64,000 nt of DNA from Neobacillus sp. CF12 (GTDB taxonomy: Bacteria > Bacillota > Bacilli > Bacillales > Cytobacillaceae). Position numbers and translations under genes: made by a program. Under the pieces are notes generated by a model. The model was not told the origin of the DNA. It ran no database searches and saw only the letters and a list, made by a program, of their open reading frames with translations. The stretch covers positions 2,226,501-2,290,500 of the forward strand of contig NZ_JAUCEU010000007.1 of the NCBI RefSeq assembly GCF_030348765.1. Direction: 5' to 3'. Numbering within the stretch: the first letter of the stretch is position 1; each line of letters opens with the position of its first letter. Positions 55,541 to 63,976 of the stretch are shown here, in pieces.

Positions 55541-56419
55541 ATGCCTAAAAAAATGAAAAGGAGAACTTTCCTGAAAAGAACTTTTGGGGCAATGCTCACT
55601 GTTTTTGGACTTGGTTCAGGCGGTTACTTCTATGCCAATCGAATTGAACCTTCACTACTAGAAATAACAAAACTTGAAATAAAACACGACTTAATTCCTG
55701 TTAGTTTTAACGGAGTAAAGATTGTCCAATTTAGTGATACCCATTTAGGTTTCCATTACACTGTAAACCAATTAAAGAAATTAGTTAAAAAAATTAATCA
55801 ACTTCAGCCTGATTTGATCTTTTTCACAGGTGACTTATTGGATGAGCCAAATAAATATAATGAAATTAATAAAGTTGCTCCGATTTTACAGCAATTAAAG
55901 GCAACAATCGGTAAATTTTGTATTTATGGGAATCATGACCATGGTGGTTATGGATCAGAAATCTATAAAAATATAATGGAATTATCTGATTTTACTGTAC
56001 TGCTAAATGAGTCCCAGATTATTAAGCAACAGGATGGGAGTTTTATCTCATTAGTAGGGATAGATGATCGAATGCTGGGAAAACCCAATTTAGAACTTGC
56101 GTTAAGCAAGGTACCTGAAAGTTCATTTAAACTTCTATTATCACATGCTCCTGATGTGGCGGATGAGGCATCATCCTTTCAGATACATTGGCAACTAAGC
56201 GGACATAGCCATGGAGGTCAGGTAAAGATACCTTTTGCAGGTGCTCTCGTAGTTCCTCCTTTTGCCCAAAATTATCCTGAGGGTTATTATTTAATAGGTG
56301 AAATTAATCCAATGTCGTTATATGTCAATCGGGGAATTGGGACAACTCGTCTCCCATTTCGTTTCATGGCTAAACCGGAATTAACCGTATTTACCATGAT
56401 TTCTTCAGCAGCACACTAA
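55541..56419 (+). CDS. ykuE: Tat-exported metallophosphoesterase YkuE
   Basis: Encodes 292 residues. The N-terminus has the twin-arginine motif RRTFLK (7-12) and a hydrophobic segment (about 15-30). Metallophosphoesterase motifs follow: FSDTHLG (about 63-69), GDLLD (about 97-101), YGNHDHGG (about 128-135), LLSHAPD and SGHSHGGQ (about 220-227). B. subtilis YkuE is a Tat substrate that ends up in the cell wall. ATG 55541 has only a weak ribosome binding site (AGATAGG). Its own terminator follows. Confidence 0.93.
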   Translation: MPKKMKRRTFLKRTFGAMLTVFGLGSGGYFYANRIEPSLLEITKLEIKHDLIPVSFNGVKIVQFSDTHLGFHYTVNQLKKLVKKINQLQPDLIFFTGDLLDEPNKYNEINKVAPILQQLKATIGKFCIYGNHDHGGYGSEIYKNIMELSDFTVLLNESQIIKQQDGSFISLVGIDDRMLGKPNLELALSKVPESSFKLLLSHAPDVADEASSFQIHWQLSGHSHGGQVKIPFAGALVVPPFAQNYPEGYYLIGEINPMSLYVNRGIGTTRLPFRFMAKPELTVFTMISSAAH

Positions 56420-56452
56420 AAAATCCTTACCATGGATGGATAAGGATTTTTT
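56418..56452 (+). terminator. Terminator after ykuE
   Basis: Perfect 10-bp stem AAAATCCTTA (56420-56429) with TAAGGATTTT (56441-56450), followed by TT. Confidence 0.8.
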
Positions 56453-56613
56453 AATTTCTCATCCTTTAGAGTTAAAAAGTTCTCGTTTTTTACAATAATG
56501 TTTTTACTTTCTTGTATTTCTATTTTACAATTATATAATAATAAAGAAAAATAAATTAATGAAAATAATGATTATCGTACAAAAATTTTATAATGTCGAA
56601 AGGAGTACATATT

Positions 56614-57090
56614 TTGATTGATGATAAAAAATACCCCCAACCAAAAGGCAAGCTAACGACCGAAAACCTCTCACAAGCTCTCTTTATCGTTAATCGCCAT
56701 GCGAAAACAGCACCAAACCCCAAATTTTTATACAAATTAAAACATGAATCATTAAAAAAATTAATAGACGACGGCAAAGCAAAAAAGATAGGACTTCATT
56801 TTTCAAAAAATCCTCGAAACAGTAAACAGCAATCAGACGTTCTCGTCGAATGCGGTCAGTATACTTTTCATATTCCTCCAACTAAGTCTGATTTTGCTGA
56901 ACTCCCACATTTGGGTAAACTAGATGGAAGTGTGAGAAATCCAAAAACAACACTTTCACTTAACCAAGCAAAATCCATATTGCAAACCTATACAGGTATA
57001 ACAGAAATGGAACACCCGCCTTCTAACCAACGAAATAACCGACCTTATCAAAAACCAATCTTTAAAAAGCTAGGAGAACGATATACGTAA
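56614..57090 (+). CDS. ykyB: YkyB-like protein
   Basis: Encodes 158 residues, close to B. subtilis YkyB (154). TTENLSQALFIVNRHAKTAPNPKFLYKLK at the N-terminal part and KIGLHFSKNPRNSKQQSDVLVECGQYTFH are typical. Basic, soluble, function unknown. I chose TTG 56614 with AAAGGAG eight bases upstream; the ATG at 56593 contains this ribosome binding site and is too early. Position between ykuE and patA agrees with B. subtilis. Confidence 0.85.
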   Translation: MIDDKKYPQPKGKLTTENLSQALFIVNRHAKTAPNPKFLYKLKHESLKKLIDDGKAKKIGLHFSKNPRNSKQQSDVLVECGQYTFHIPPTKSDFAELPHLGKLDGSVRNPKTTLSLNQAKSILQTYTGITEMEHPPSNQRNNRPYQKPIFKKLGERYT

Positions 57091-57250
57091 AAAAGCCAGA
57101 CTCATCGGCCTTTTTACGTATTTTATTGTACATATTCCTTTCATATTAGTGATGATTTTGTGAACTCTTTCACCAAATATAGACCCTTTGTTTCATCAAT
57201 ATTATAATACAATCATTAGAACAATAATTCATAAAAGAGGTGCCTTAGAC

Positions 57251-57451
57251 ATGAAGGGGACAGCAATTCTTTTTCAGGATAAGAGGATTACATTTATTGA
57301 AGATGTTGAACAATCAGTGTTTGAAGAGATTAAAGACCAATGTGGCTGCGATCAATGTAACTGCAAGCTAAATAATAAAATTGTTTCATTTGGTCCTGTT
57401 TCTCCTGTATATTGGCATGAAGACTATGTTGATTGGGATTATGGTTATTAG
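57251..57451 (+). CDS. Small cysteine-rich protein, unrecognised
   Basis: Encodes 66 residues: MKGTAILFQDKRITFIEDVE, a cysteine cluster CGCDQCNC (about residues 31-38), a beta-type VSFGPVSPVYW and an acidic aromatic tail DYVDWDYGY. The CxCxxCxC pattern could bind a metal. ATG 57251 follows AAAGAGGTGCC; a longer frame to 57188 has no ribosome binding site. Family unknown to me. It sits between ykyB and patA and has its own terminator. Confidence 0.65.
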   Translation: MKGTAILFQDKRITFIEDVEQSVFEEIKDQCGCDQCNCKLNNKIVSFGPVSPVYWHEDYVDWDYGY

Positions 57452-57484
57452 TAATACTCTATAAATTTTATATTAACTTCCCCC

Positions 57485-57520
57485 TTAAACAGCCTGATTC
57501 ATATTCAGGCTGTTTTTACA
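57485..57520 (+). terminator. Terminator after the cysteine-rich gene
   Basis: Perfect 11-bp stem AAACAGCCTGA (57487-57497) with TCAGGCTGTTT (57505-57515), followed by TTAC. Confidence 0.8.
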
Positions 57521-57619
57521 TTTTCCACTAAATGTAGGTTTGACATTAATTGTAGAATATTTCTATAAATCTGTTTATAATCAGAGTATTCATGAAAGCA
57601 AATGGAAGGATGAACAAGG

Positions 57620-58771
57620 GTGGAGCATTTAATCAATACCAAAGTTCAGGAGATTGAGGTTTCTGGCATCAGAAAATTTTATAATTTGGTTTCCCACATC
57701 GATGATGTTATTTCGCTGACAATCGGACAGCCTGATTTTCAAACACCTGAGCATGTGAAAAGGTCTGGAATTCAAGCAATAGAAGAGAATTTTACATCGT
57801 ATACACACAATGCTGGAATTAATGAATTAAGAAGTGCAGCTTGCGATTTTGTTGCTAAGAAATATGGTCTTAGCTATGAACCAGAATCAGAGGTAATCGT
57901 AACAATGGGGGCAAGTGAAGCGATCGATATAACCTTTAGAACAATCCTTACTGAAGGTACCGAAGTAATCCTGCCTGGACCTATTTATCCAGGTTATGAA
58001 CCCATTATTAGGATGTGTGGAGCAGTTCCGATTCATGTTGATATAACGAAGAATCATTTCCGATTTACTTTGGAAATGATAAAACCTTATATTACCGAAA
58101 AAACACGGTGTATTGTATTACCGTACCCATCAAATCCAACTGGGGTAAGCCTGACAGATGTCGAATTAAAGGAAATTGCAGATTATTTGAAAGAACGAGA
58201 AATTTTTGTACTAGCTGATGAAATTTACAGCGAATTAAGTTATGATCAACCACATGTATCAATTGCTTCTTTTCTAAAGGAGAAAACAATCGTTATTAAT
58301 GGTTTATCAAAGTCACACGCAATGACTGGCTGGAGAATTGGCTTCCTATTTGCACCTCAATCTATCACTAAGCACATCTTAAAAGTGCATCAATATAATG
58401 TTTCGTGCGCTAATTCAATCGCTCAGAAAGCAGCCTTAGCAGCATTAACGACGGGCTTTAATGATGCCGTTCCGATGAAAAAAGAATATATGATCAGACG
58501 TGACTATGTTTACAATCGGCTAGCAGAGATGGAGCTGAATGTAGTTATGCCTGATGGGGCATTTTATTTCTTTGTTAAAATCCCCAATTCAATCGATCTG
58601 AATAGCTTTGACTTTGCCCTTAAGATGGTTCATGACGCGAAAGTCGCCGTTGTTCCTGGGAGTGCATTTTCAGAATATGGCGAAGGATATTTTAGACTAT
58701 CTTTCGCCTGTTCCCTTGAAACGTTGGAAAAAGGGTTAGACAGAATGGAGAATTTTTTCAATAAATTATAA
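57620..58771 (+). CDS. patA: Aminotransferase PatA
   Basis: Encodes 383 residues of the class I PLP-dependent aminotransferase fold. The N-terminal SGIRKFYNLVSHIDDVISLTIG, the PYPSNPTGV motif (about 170-178) and the PLP lysine in INGLSKSHAMTGWRIGFLF (about 230-248) are seen. In B. subtilis PatA is N-acetyl-LL-diaminopimelate aminotransferase, which acts between DapH and YkuR; all three are encoded in this window. Start GTG 57620 gives MEHLINTKVQEIEVSG as in B. subtilis, with AAGGATG upstream. A strong terminator follows. Confidence 0.93.
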   Translation: MEHLINTKVQEIEVSGIRKFYNLVSHIDDVISLTIGQPDFQTPEHVKRSGIQAIEENFTSYTHNAGINELRSAACDFVAKKYGLSYEPESEVIVTMGASEAIDITFRTILTEGTEVILPGPIYPGYEPIIRMCGAVPIHVDITKNHFRFTLEMIKPYITEKTRCIVLPYPSNPTGVSLTDVELKEIADYLKEREIFVLADEIYSELSYDQPHVSIASFLKEKTIVINGLSKSHAMTGWRIGFLFAPQSITKHILKVHQYNVSCANSIAQKAALAALTTGFNDAVPMKKEYMIRRDYVYNRLAEMELNVVMPDGAFYFFVKIPNSIDLNSFDFALKMVHDAKVAVVPGSAFSEYGEGYFRLSFACSLETLEKGLDRMENFFNKL

Positions 58772-58774
58772 CTG

Positions 58775-58820
58775 CCAAAAAGCTACCCTCACTGCTGTAG
58801 AAGTGAGGGTAGCTTTTTGT
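58775..58820. terminator. Bidirectional terminator after patA
   Basis: Perfect 17-bp stem (58777-58793 with 58802-58818), the strongest hairpin in the window, between patA and a convergent small gene. Confidence 0.92.
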
Positions 58821-58996
58821 TAGCCTTTGTATCCACCATTATTTTTTGCTGCTTTTTCTTTTTTTGCTTTATCCTTATGGATTTTATTCGCTGCTGCAGA
58901 GCCCATTTCATGAGCAAATTCTTCATTTAATACAGCAGAATCAAATCCCTTTTTGTTTTTTTGCTGTGGATCATTCTTTTTTGTTCGTTTCGCCAT
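58820..58996 (-). CDS. Small lysine-rich hydrophilic protein, unrecognised
   Basis: Encodes 58 residues. ATG 58996 follows AGGAGGAG at good spacing. The sequence is MAKRTKKNDPQQKNKKGFDS then AVLNEEFAHEMGSAAAN and a Lys/Ala-rich tail ending GGYKG. No hydrophobic segment. The composition and the NEEFAHE segment resemble small acid-soluble spore-type proteins of Bacillus, but I cannot match a named family. It ends in the patA terminator. Confidence 0.6.
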   Translation of the reverse strand: MAKRTKKNDPQQKNKKGFDSAVLNEEFAHEMGSAAANKIHKDKAKKEKAAKNNGGYKG

Positions 58997-59060
58997 TCTA
59001 AACTCCTCCTATTTCAACTTCTTTCCTAGTTTTTGATAGCAGGAGGAATTTATTCTTGGT

Positions 59061-59945
59061 TCAAGACTGCCAATATTTATAAAGAGCCTGGGTTCCACTG
59101 TTTTCCTCGCCCATTTCAACAAGTTTTTCATATAACGTTTTTGCCAATGTCAAACCTGGAACTTCCATTTCCATATGTTCAGCTTCATCTAGAGCAATTT
59201 TCATATCCTTAATAAAATGTTTTATGTAAAATCCCGGTTCAAAATTTCCATTTAACATTCTCGGTGCGAGATTGCTCAATGACCAGCTTCCTGCAGCACC
59301 ATTAGTAATACTCTTTAAGACTGACTCAGGATTTAATCCTGACTTTTGAGCGTAAATGACAGCCTCACAGACACCAATCATATTCGAAGCAATTGCAATT
59401 TGATTGCACATTTTTGTATGCTGTCCTGCACCTGCTTTACCCTGATAAACGATATTTGTTCCCAGAAGGGTAAGTAAAGGCTTTATTGAATCAAAATCTC
59501 TTTCTTCCCCGCCCACCATAATAGACAACTTTGCTTCCTTTGCACCAACATCTCCACCAGAAACAGGTGCATCAAGGGTATGAATTCCTCTTTCTTTCGC
59601 TCTTTCAAATATTCTCATTGCCAGTGATGGAGCAGAAGTCGTCATATCGATAAGTAAACTGCCCGCTTTAGCACTCTTAATTAATCCCATTTCACCTAAA
59701 TAAATTTCTTCCACATCAGAAGGATAGCCGACCATGGTAAAAATGACATTTGCTTTTTCAGCCATTTCCTTTGGCGATTCCACCCAAGACGCACCTTTTT
59801 CTAACAGATCATTAGCCTTTTCCTGTGTCCTTGAATAAACAAGTAATGGATAACCTGCTGCTAATAAATGTCCTGCCATACTTTTCCCCATTACACCGGC
59901 CCCAATAAAACCAACTACCGTATTTTCTGGAGTAAACAAAAGCAT
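59061..59945 (-). CDS. ykwC: NAD(P)-dependent beta-hydroxyacid dehydrogenase YkwC
   Basis: Encodes 294 residues. The Rossmann loop VGFIGAGVMGKSMAGHLLAAG (about residues 10-30), the substrate-binding DAPVSGGDVGA (about 122-132) and the catalytic lysine in GAGQHTKMCNQ (about 171-181) are typical of 3-hydroxyisobutyrate dehydrogenase-like enzymes. The exact substrate is unknown. I chose ATG 59945 because TTGGAGG is just upstream, although at short spacing; a longer frame to 59978 has no ribosome binding site. Located between patA and ptsI as in B. subtilis. Confidence 0.88.
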   Translation of the reverse strand: MLLFTPENTVVGFIGAGVMGKSMAGHLLAAGYPLLVYSRTQEKANDLLEKGASWVESPKEMAEKANVIFTMVGYPSDVEEIYLGEMGLIKSAKAGSLLIDMTTSAPSLAMRIFERAKERGIHTLDAPVSGGDVGAKEAKLSIMVGGEERDFDSIKPLLTLLGTNIVYQGKAGAGQHTKMCNQIAIASNMIGVCEAVIYAQKSGLNPESVLKSITNGAAGSWSLSNLAPRMLNGNFEPGFYIKHFIKDMKIALDEAEHMEMEVPGLTLAKTLYEKLVEMGEENSGTQALYKYWQS

Positions 59946-59993
59946 CAATCCTCCAACCCTAAAATTTTTACATCTCAATTATATATGGATAAC

Positions 59994-60028
59994 GAGAAAA
60001 AAACCGGAACTAAGTACTTTCCGGTTCT
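59994..60028 (-). terminator. Terminator after the lipoprotein gene 60097-60570
   Basis: AACCGGAA (60003-60010) pairs with TTCCGGTT (60019-60026), followed on the minus strand by tttttctcg. Confidence 0.75.
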
Positions 60029-60096
60029 CGTGCTCAATCTCCAAATTTATGCACCTATCTAGTTTCTCCTAGATAAAATCAGTATAAACAATATTT

Positions 60097-60570
60097 TCAA
60101 AGCTCTGACGAAAAATTTGTTAGATAGACACGCCCAAAAACTTCCTGATTATTGTATATTTCTATAGAAACTGCTTGGTTTTTTTCGATCATATTCTTTA
60201 AATCATGAATATGCAAATCTTCCTTAAATGGAAGCGGATCCATGAATATATATTTTTCACTTTTTCCTTTTACCTCTAAATATTCTCCATTTAAAACTTG
60301 TTCTTCACCATAAATAATTTCACGTTTTCCAATCGCCGCAGCAAGACGGTCATCATGAATGGTTACCTTAACTTTATATAATTCATGTCTATCTAAAATT
60401 TCATTATTAATTCTAAACCGAAACTGTAGTTCGTTGTTCTTTGTCAACAGAGCGTCAGCATAACGGTTTACAATTAGTTCTTTTGATAGGGGAAGTCCAC
60501 AACCTGAAAGCATTGTTCCAATCATAATCATGCTCACTAAAACAAAAACCATTCTTATACTTCTCCGCAT
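60097..60570 (-). CDS. Small lipoprotein, unrecognised
   Basis: Encodes 157 residues. A lipoprotein signal peptide ends at about Cys24 (IGTMLSGCG). The mature part is beta-rich with no motif I can name: FRFRINNEILDRHELYKVKVTIHDD, then GKREIIYGEEQVLNGEYL and a C-terminal EIYNNQEVFGRVYLTN. ATG 60570 follows AAAGGAG; GTG at 60579 overlaps that site. Own terminator. Probably exposed on the cell surface. Confidence 0.7.
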   Translation of the reverse strand: MRRSIRMVFVLVSMIMIGTMLSGCGLPLSKELIVNRYADALLTKNNELQFRFRINNEILDRHELYKVKVTIHDDRLAAAIGKREIIYGEEQVLNGEYLEVKGKSEKYIFMDPLPFKEDLHIHDLKNMIEKNQAVSIEIYNNQEVFGRVYLTNFSSEL

Positions 60571-60744
60571 TTTTAACACTCCTTTATGTTTTTACCTTAA
60601 CCAAATACTATTGGTAATAAACGTAAAATGAGGTTGATTATTGGAATCATAACAGAGAGGTTAAATAGCTATTAATCATGCCCCTTGAACTCGTCTATTC
60701 CTATTATACTAAAAATTACCTTTAAAATCCTGAAACGTAGAAGA

Positions 60745-60779
60745 AAAAAAGAGACAGAATAATAATTCTGCCTCTTCCA
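60745..60779 (-). terminator. Terminator after ptsI
   Basis: GAGACAGAAT (60751-60760) pairs with ATTCTGCCTC (60765-60774, one mismatch), followed on the minus strand by tttttttcttc. Confidence 0.8.
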
Positions 60780-60786
60780 AACCATC

Positions 60787-62499
60787 CTATTTTGTTGCTG
60801 CATTTACTGCTTCAATGACTTGCGATGTAGTTTGCATATTTAATACCTGATTTGCGAGTTTCTCCATATCAGCTTTACTTAGCTTTTTAATTTGTGAACG
60901 TGCTTTTAATATGGAAGTTGCACTCATTGAAAATTCGTCTAACCCAAGACCAAGTAGAAGCGGTATTGCTGTTTCATCTCCAGCCATTTCACCGCACATT
61001 CCAGCCCATTTACCTTCTGCATGTGCAGCATCAATAACCATCTTCACCAATCGTAGAATAGATGGGCTATATGGCTGGTAAAGATATGATACACGTTGAT
61101 TCATACGGTCTGCTGCCATTGTATATTGAATTAGATCATTTGTTCCAATACTAAAGAAGTCCACCTCTTTAGCAAATTGGTCAGCTAAAATAGCAGTTGA
61201 TGGAATTTCAACCATAATTCCAAGCTCAATACGGTCTGACACCGTTTGGTCAGCTGCAATAAGCTTTTGTTTTTCATCTTCAAGGATTGCCTTAGCTTCT
61301 CGGAATTCATCCAAAGTTGCTATCATTGGGAACATAATCTTTAGATTCCCATAACTGCTTGCTCTGAGCAGTGCTCGAAGTTGAGTACGAAAGATATCTT
61401 GCTCCTCTAAGCATAAACGAATAGCTCGGAAGCCTAAAAATGGATTAAGCTCTTTAGGCAGTTGAAGATACGGAAGCTCTTTATCTCCGCCGATGTCCAA
61501 TGTACGAACAACAACTGGCTTGCCATTCATACCTTCTAGGACTGCTTTATAAGCTTCAAACTGTTCTTCCTCAGTAGGCAGTTGATCTCTTCCCATGTAA
61601 AGGAACTCAGTTCGGTATAGACCGACGCCTTCCCCGCCGTTTTCAATTACACCCTTTAAGTCTTTAGGTGTACCAATATTAGCGGCTAATTCTACATGAT
61701 GGTTGTCTGCTGAAACCGTTTTTTCATTAACAAGCTTCGCCCATTCCGTCTTTTGTGCTTCATATTGCTGATGAATATTACGGTATTCTTCCACAAGTTC
61801 AGGGGTCGGGTTAATATGTACTTCACCTTTAAGACCATCGACAATGACTAAATCACCATTGTTAATTTCCTCTGTAGCATTTTTTGTACCTACTACTGCT
61901 GGAATTTCCATGGAGCGAGCCATAATAGCGGAATGGGAAGTACGTCCGCCAATATCCGTTGTAAAACCAAGGACATACTGACGATTTAATTGTGCAGTAT
62001 CGGAAGGTGTAAGGTCCTCTGCCACAATAATAACTTCTTCAGCAATCATGCTTGGATTCACTAACTGAACACCTAGTAAATGTGACAGAACTCTCTTTGT
62101 AACATCGCGAATATCTGCAGCACGTTCCTTCATATACTCATTATCCATTTGTTCAAACATCATAACAAACATGTCTGCTGTTTCTTTTAAAGCAAACTCA
62201 GCATTTACTTTATCGGAGTTAATTTTATCTTCAATAGGTCCATTTAATTCTGGATCAGTTAGAACAAGTAAATGTGCTTCAAAGATAGCTGCTTTATCTG
62301 CACCAAGGTCAATTTGCGCACGATCTCGAATTGCCTCAAGTTCTGCTTTAGATTTCTCGATTGCTGCTTTAAAACGATTTACCTCTGTTGCTACATCTTC
62401 TACTGTCTGTTTCTCAAATGATAAATTTGGTTCAACTAATCGATATGCTTTTGCAATGGCAATGCCATTAGAAGCAGCAATTCCTTGTAAAAATGTCAT
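60787..62499 (-). CDS. ptsI: PTS enzyme I
   Basis: Encodes 570 residues. The HPr-binding and phosphohistidine domain carries His189 in [13 protein letters not shown], and the PEP-binding TIM barrel (from about residue 255) has [17 protein letters not shown] and the C-terminal IGTNDLIQY and MCGEMAGD motifs (metal and PEP ligands plus active-site Cys). It transfers phosphate from phosphoenolpyruvate to HPr. Its ATG shares one base with the ptsH stop codon (TAATG), so translation is coupled. Confidence 0.96.
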   Translation of the reverse strand: MTFLQGIAASNGIAIAKAYRLVEPNLSFEKQTVEDVATEVNRFKAAIEKSKAELEAIRDRAQIDLGADKAAIFEAHLLVLTDPELNGPIEDKINSDKVNAEFALKETADMFVMMFEQMDNEYMKERAADIRDVTKRVLSHLLGVQLVNPSMIAEEVIIVAEDLTPSDTAQLNRQYVLGFTTDIGGRTSHSAIMARSMEIPAVVGTKNATEEINNGDLVIVDGLKGEVHINPTPELVEEYRNIHQQYEAQKTEWAKLVNEKTVSADNHHVELAANIGTPKDLKGVIENGGEGVGLYRTEFLYMGRDQLPTEEEQFEAYKAVLEGMNGKPVVVRTLDIGGDKELPYLQLPKELNPFLGFRAIRLCLEEQDIFRTQLRALLRASSYGNLKIMFPMIATLDEFREAKAILEDEKQKLIAADQTVSDRIELGIMVEIPSTAILADQFAKEVDFFSIGTNDLIQYTMAADRMNQRVSYLYQPYSPSILRLVKMVIDAAHAEGKWAGMCGEMAGDETAIPLLLGLGLDEFSMSATSILKARSQIKKLSKADMEKLANQVLNMQTTSQVIEAVNAATK

Positions 62500-62765
62500 T
62501 ACTCAGCCAGTCCTTCTTTTTTCAATAATTCTTCAAGGCTTCTAATAGCTTCTTCACTGTCACTACCTTCAGCGTTAATTGAAATATCTGCACCTTGTCC
62601 AATTCCTAAAGACATAACACCCATAATAGACTTTAAGTTAACTTTTTTTCCTTTATATTCTAAATTGATTTCTGAATCAAATTTGCTAGCTGTTTGTACA
62701 AGTAAAGTTGCAGGTCTAGCGTGAATCCCTGTATCAGCTATTACTTTAAATTGTTTTTCTGCCAT
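62499..62765 (-). CDS. ptsH: Phosphocarrier protein HPr
   Basis: Encodes 88 residues. His15 (TGIHARPAT) is phosphorylated by enzyme I; Ser46 ([12 protein letters not shown]) is the site for HPr kinase, by which Bacillus HPr becomes the CcpA corepressor. No ptsG gene precedes it here, unlike in the B. subtilis ptsGHI operon. ATG 62765 follows AAGGAGATTG. Confidence 0.96.
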   Translation of the reverse strand: MAEKQFKVIADTGIHARPATLLVQTASKFDSEINLEYKGKKVNLKSIMGVMSLGIGQGADISINAEGSDSEEAIRSLEELLKKEGLAE

Positions 62766-63104
62766 CTTTAATCAATCTCCTTCATAATTAATGTAAAATG
62801 AAGCTGCTATTACATATCTAAACCACTTATAGTCATAAAAATAACTGAACTAATTGTTATATTTTCTCCAAAAGGATTTGAAGTATGTAAACTGTAAGCC
62901 CCATTTTACTATTAGTATTTCATACAATTGCAAGGATAACATTTTCAACCAACACAGACAACCTATATCATATTTTGTAAGCGCATTAAAAAATCGACAT
63001 TTTGATTTTTTTTAAAAGTTCACAAATTTGACATAAATTTTGACCAAAATATGGAACAAAATGTAGATTTTGGACCACTAGGCAACTCAAAAGATAATTT
63101 CTAA
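62766..63104. promoter_or_regulatory. ptsHI promoter region, with an imperfect cre-like site
   Basis: This 339-base AT-rich region holds the ptsH promoter and leader on the minus strand. TGTAAGCGCATTAA at 62976-62989 differs from the cre consensus at two fixed positions. I see no gene and no GlcT-type antiterminator hairpin that I would trust. Confidence 0.35.
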
Positions 63105-63299
63105 TTAGCTTCTAGGCTCTTCTAAGTATTGATATAGGACATCTCCACCTCGCTGTCCTATTCCCCGAAAATGTTTAAAGTCTTCCCTCTTAACCAGAAT
63201 TTGGCGAAATTCCATAAAATCTTCCTTCTTAACGTAGTACTCTGAAAGTTCACCTGATTTTAATTTTTCTAAGATGTCTTCAACGTATTGATCATTCAT
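63105..63299 (-). CDS. Small hydrophilic protein, unrecognised
   Basis: Encodes 64 residues: MNDQYVEDILEKLKSGELSE, then a charged YYVKKEDFMEFRQILVKRED and a C-terminal GIGQRGGDVLYQYLEEPRS. No signal or membrane segment. ATG 63299 follows AAAGGTGG; an in-frame start at 63323 has no ribosome binding site. I do not recognise the family. Divergent from ykvS, sharing a control region with a perfect cre match. Confidence 0.6.
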   Translation of the reverse strand: MNDQYVEDILEKLKSGELSEYYVKKEDFMEFRQILVKREDFKHFRGIGQRGGDVLYQYLEEPRS

Positions 63300-63391
63300 T
63301 AACTCCACCACCTTTATTAACATTTATTTTATAATAAGGAAACGAATTGTAGTTAAAAATGAACCATTTTTATATGAAATTCATCTAATAT

Positions 63392-63405
63392 TGTAACCGA
63401 TTTCA
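63392..63405. promoter_or_regulatory. Perfect cre-consensus match between the divergent 64-residue gene and ykvS
   Basis: TGTAACCGATTTCA agrees with TGWAANCGNTNWCA at every fixed position. It lies 93 bases upstream of the 63299 start and 129 bases upstream of ykvS, so it may control either gene through CcpA with phospho-Ser46 HPr. Confidence 0.6.
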
Positions 63406-63533
63406 ATTTTCTTTTAAATTTATTGAGAAATTAACATAATTGTCAAATAAAACACTTTACGAATGGTAAAAAGTAGTGCAAACTGTTATTTAAACGAAGA
63501 TTTATAGTTTGTCAAGTAAAGGAGAGAGACTAA

Positions 63534-63722
63534 TTGAAAAAAGCAGAAGTAGGAAATGTCATTGAATTCCGCGGCGGACTTAAAGGGATTGTTGAGAAGG
63601 TAAATGAAAACTCTGTAATAGTCGACCTAACATTAATGGATAATTACCGAGACCTAGAGTTGGATCAGAGGACGGTTGTTAATCATAAAAACTATAAGAT
63701 TGTAAAAGAAAGCGCTTATTAA
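63534..63722 (+). CDS. ykvS: YkvS protein (DUF2187)
   Basis: Encodes 62 residues with the DUF2187 pattern: VGNVIEFRGGLKGIVEKVNENSVIVDLT then VVNHKNYKIV, a KOW-like small beta-barrel. Function unknown; a nucleic-acid-binding role is possible from the fold type. Start TTG 63534 with AAAGGAGAGAG upstream. A terminator and repeat copy F follow. Confidence 0.85.
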   Translation: MKKAEVGNVIEFRGGLKGIVEKVNENSVIVDLTLMDNYRDLELDQRTVVNHKNYKIVKESAY

Positions 63723-63737
63723 ATTGATAGCTTTGTA

Positions 63738-63775
63738 GATTAAGGCAGCCAAACCCATGGCTGCCTTTTGTTTTT
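63738..63775 (+). terminator. Terminator after ykvS
   Basis: Perfect 10-bp stem AAGGCAGCCA (63742-63751) with TGGCTGCCTT (63758-63767), followed by TTGTTTTT. Confidence 0.85.
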
Positions 63776-63850
63776 AGCAATGTTCAGTAGTCAGTTGATT
63801 TCCGGTCAATCAACTGAGTGCCAAAATTAACATATCGCTTTAACTTAGCC
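63776..63850. repeat. MITE-like repeat copy F, internally deleted (75 bp)
   Basis: Only the two ends of the family remain, joined back to back: AGCAATGTTCAGTAGTCAGTTGATTTCC at left (degenerate left end) and AATCAACTGAGTGCC to CTTTAACTTAGCC at right. Flanking 8-mers TTGTTTTT (63768-63775) and TTATTTTT (63851-63858) match at 7 of 8. The central GC-rich part is absent, as in a MITE that arose by internal deletion. Confidence 0.75.
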
Positions 63851-63856
63851 TTATTT

Positions 63857-63976
63857 TTACTTATCTTGTCCTGCTTCTTTTAGAAGCTGGTCTTTTGATT
63901 TTACTTTTCCGTGAGGGTTTTGGTCTTGTTTGCGGACTGTCCATTCACGTTCTTGTTGGCTTTTGGATTTACTCAT
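63857..63976 (-). CDS. Small hydrophilic protein, DUF6254-like
   Basis: Encodes 39 residues. ATG 63976 follows GGAGGAAGG. The sequence MSKSKSQQEREWTVRKQDQN then PHGKVKSKDQLLKEAG resembles the short DUF6254 family of Bacillaceae, recognised from memory of the RxWTxRKxxQNPHGKV pattern. Highly charged, no hydrophobic segment; function unknown. Confidence 0.6.
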   Translation of the reverse strand: MSKSKSQQEREWTVRKQDQNPHGKVKSKDQLLKEAGQDK

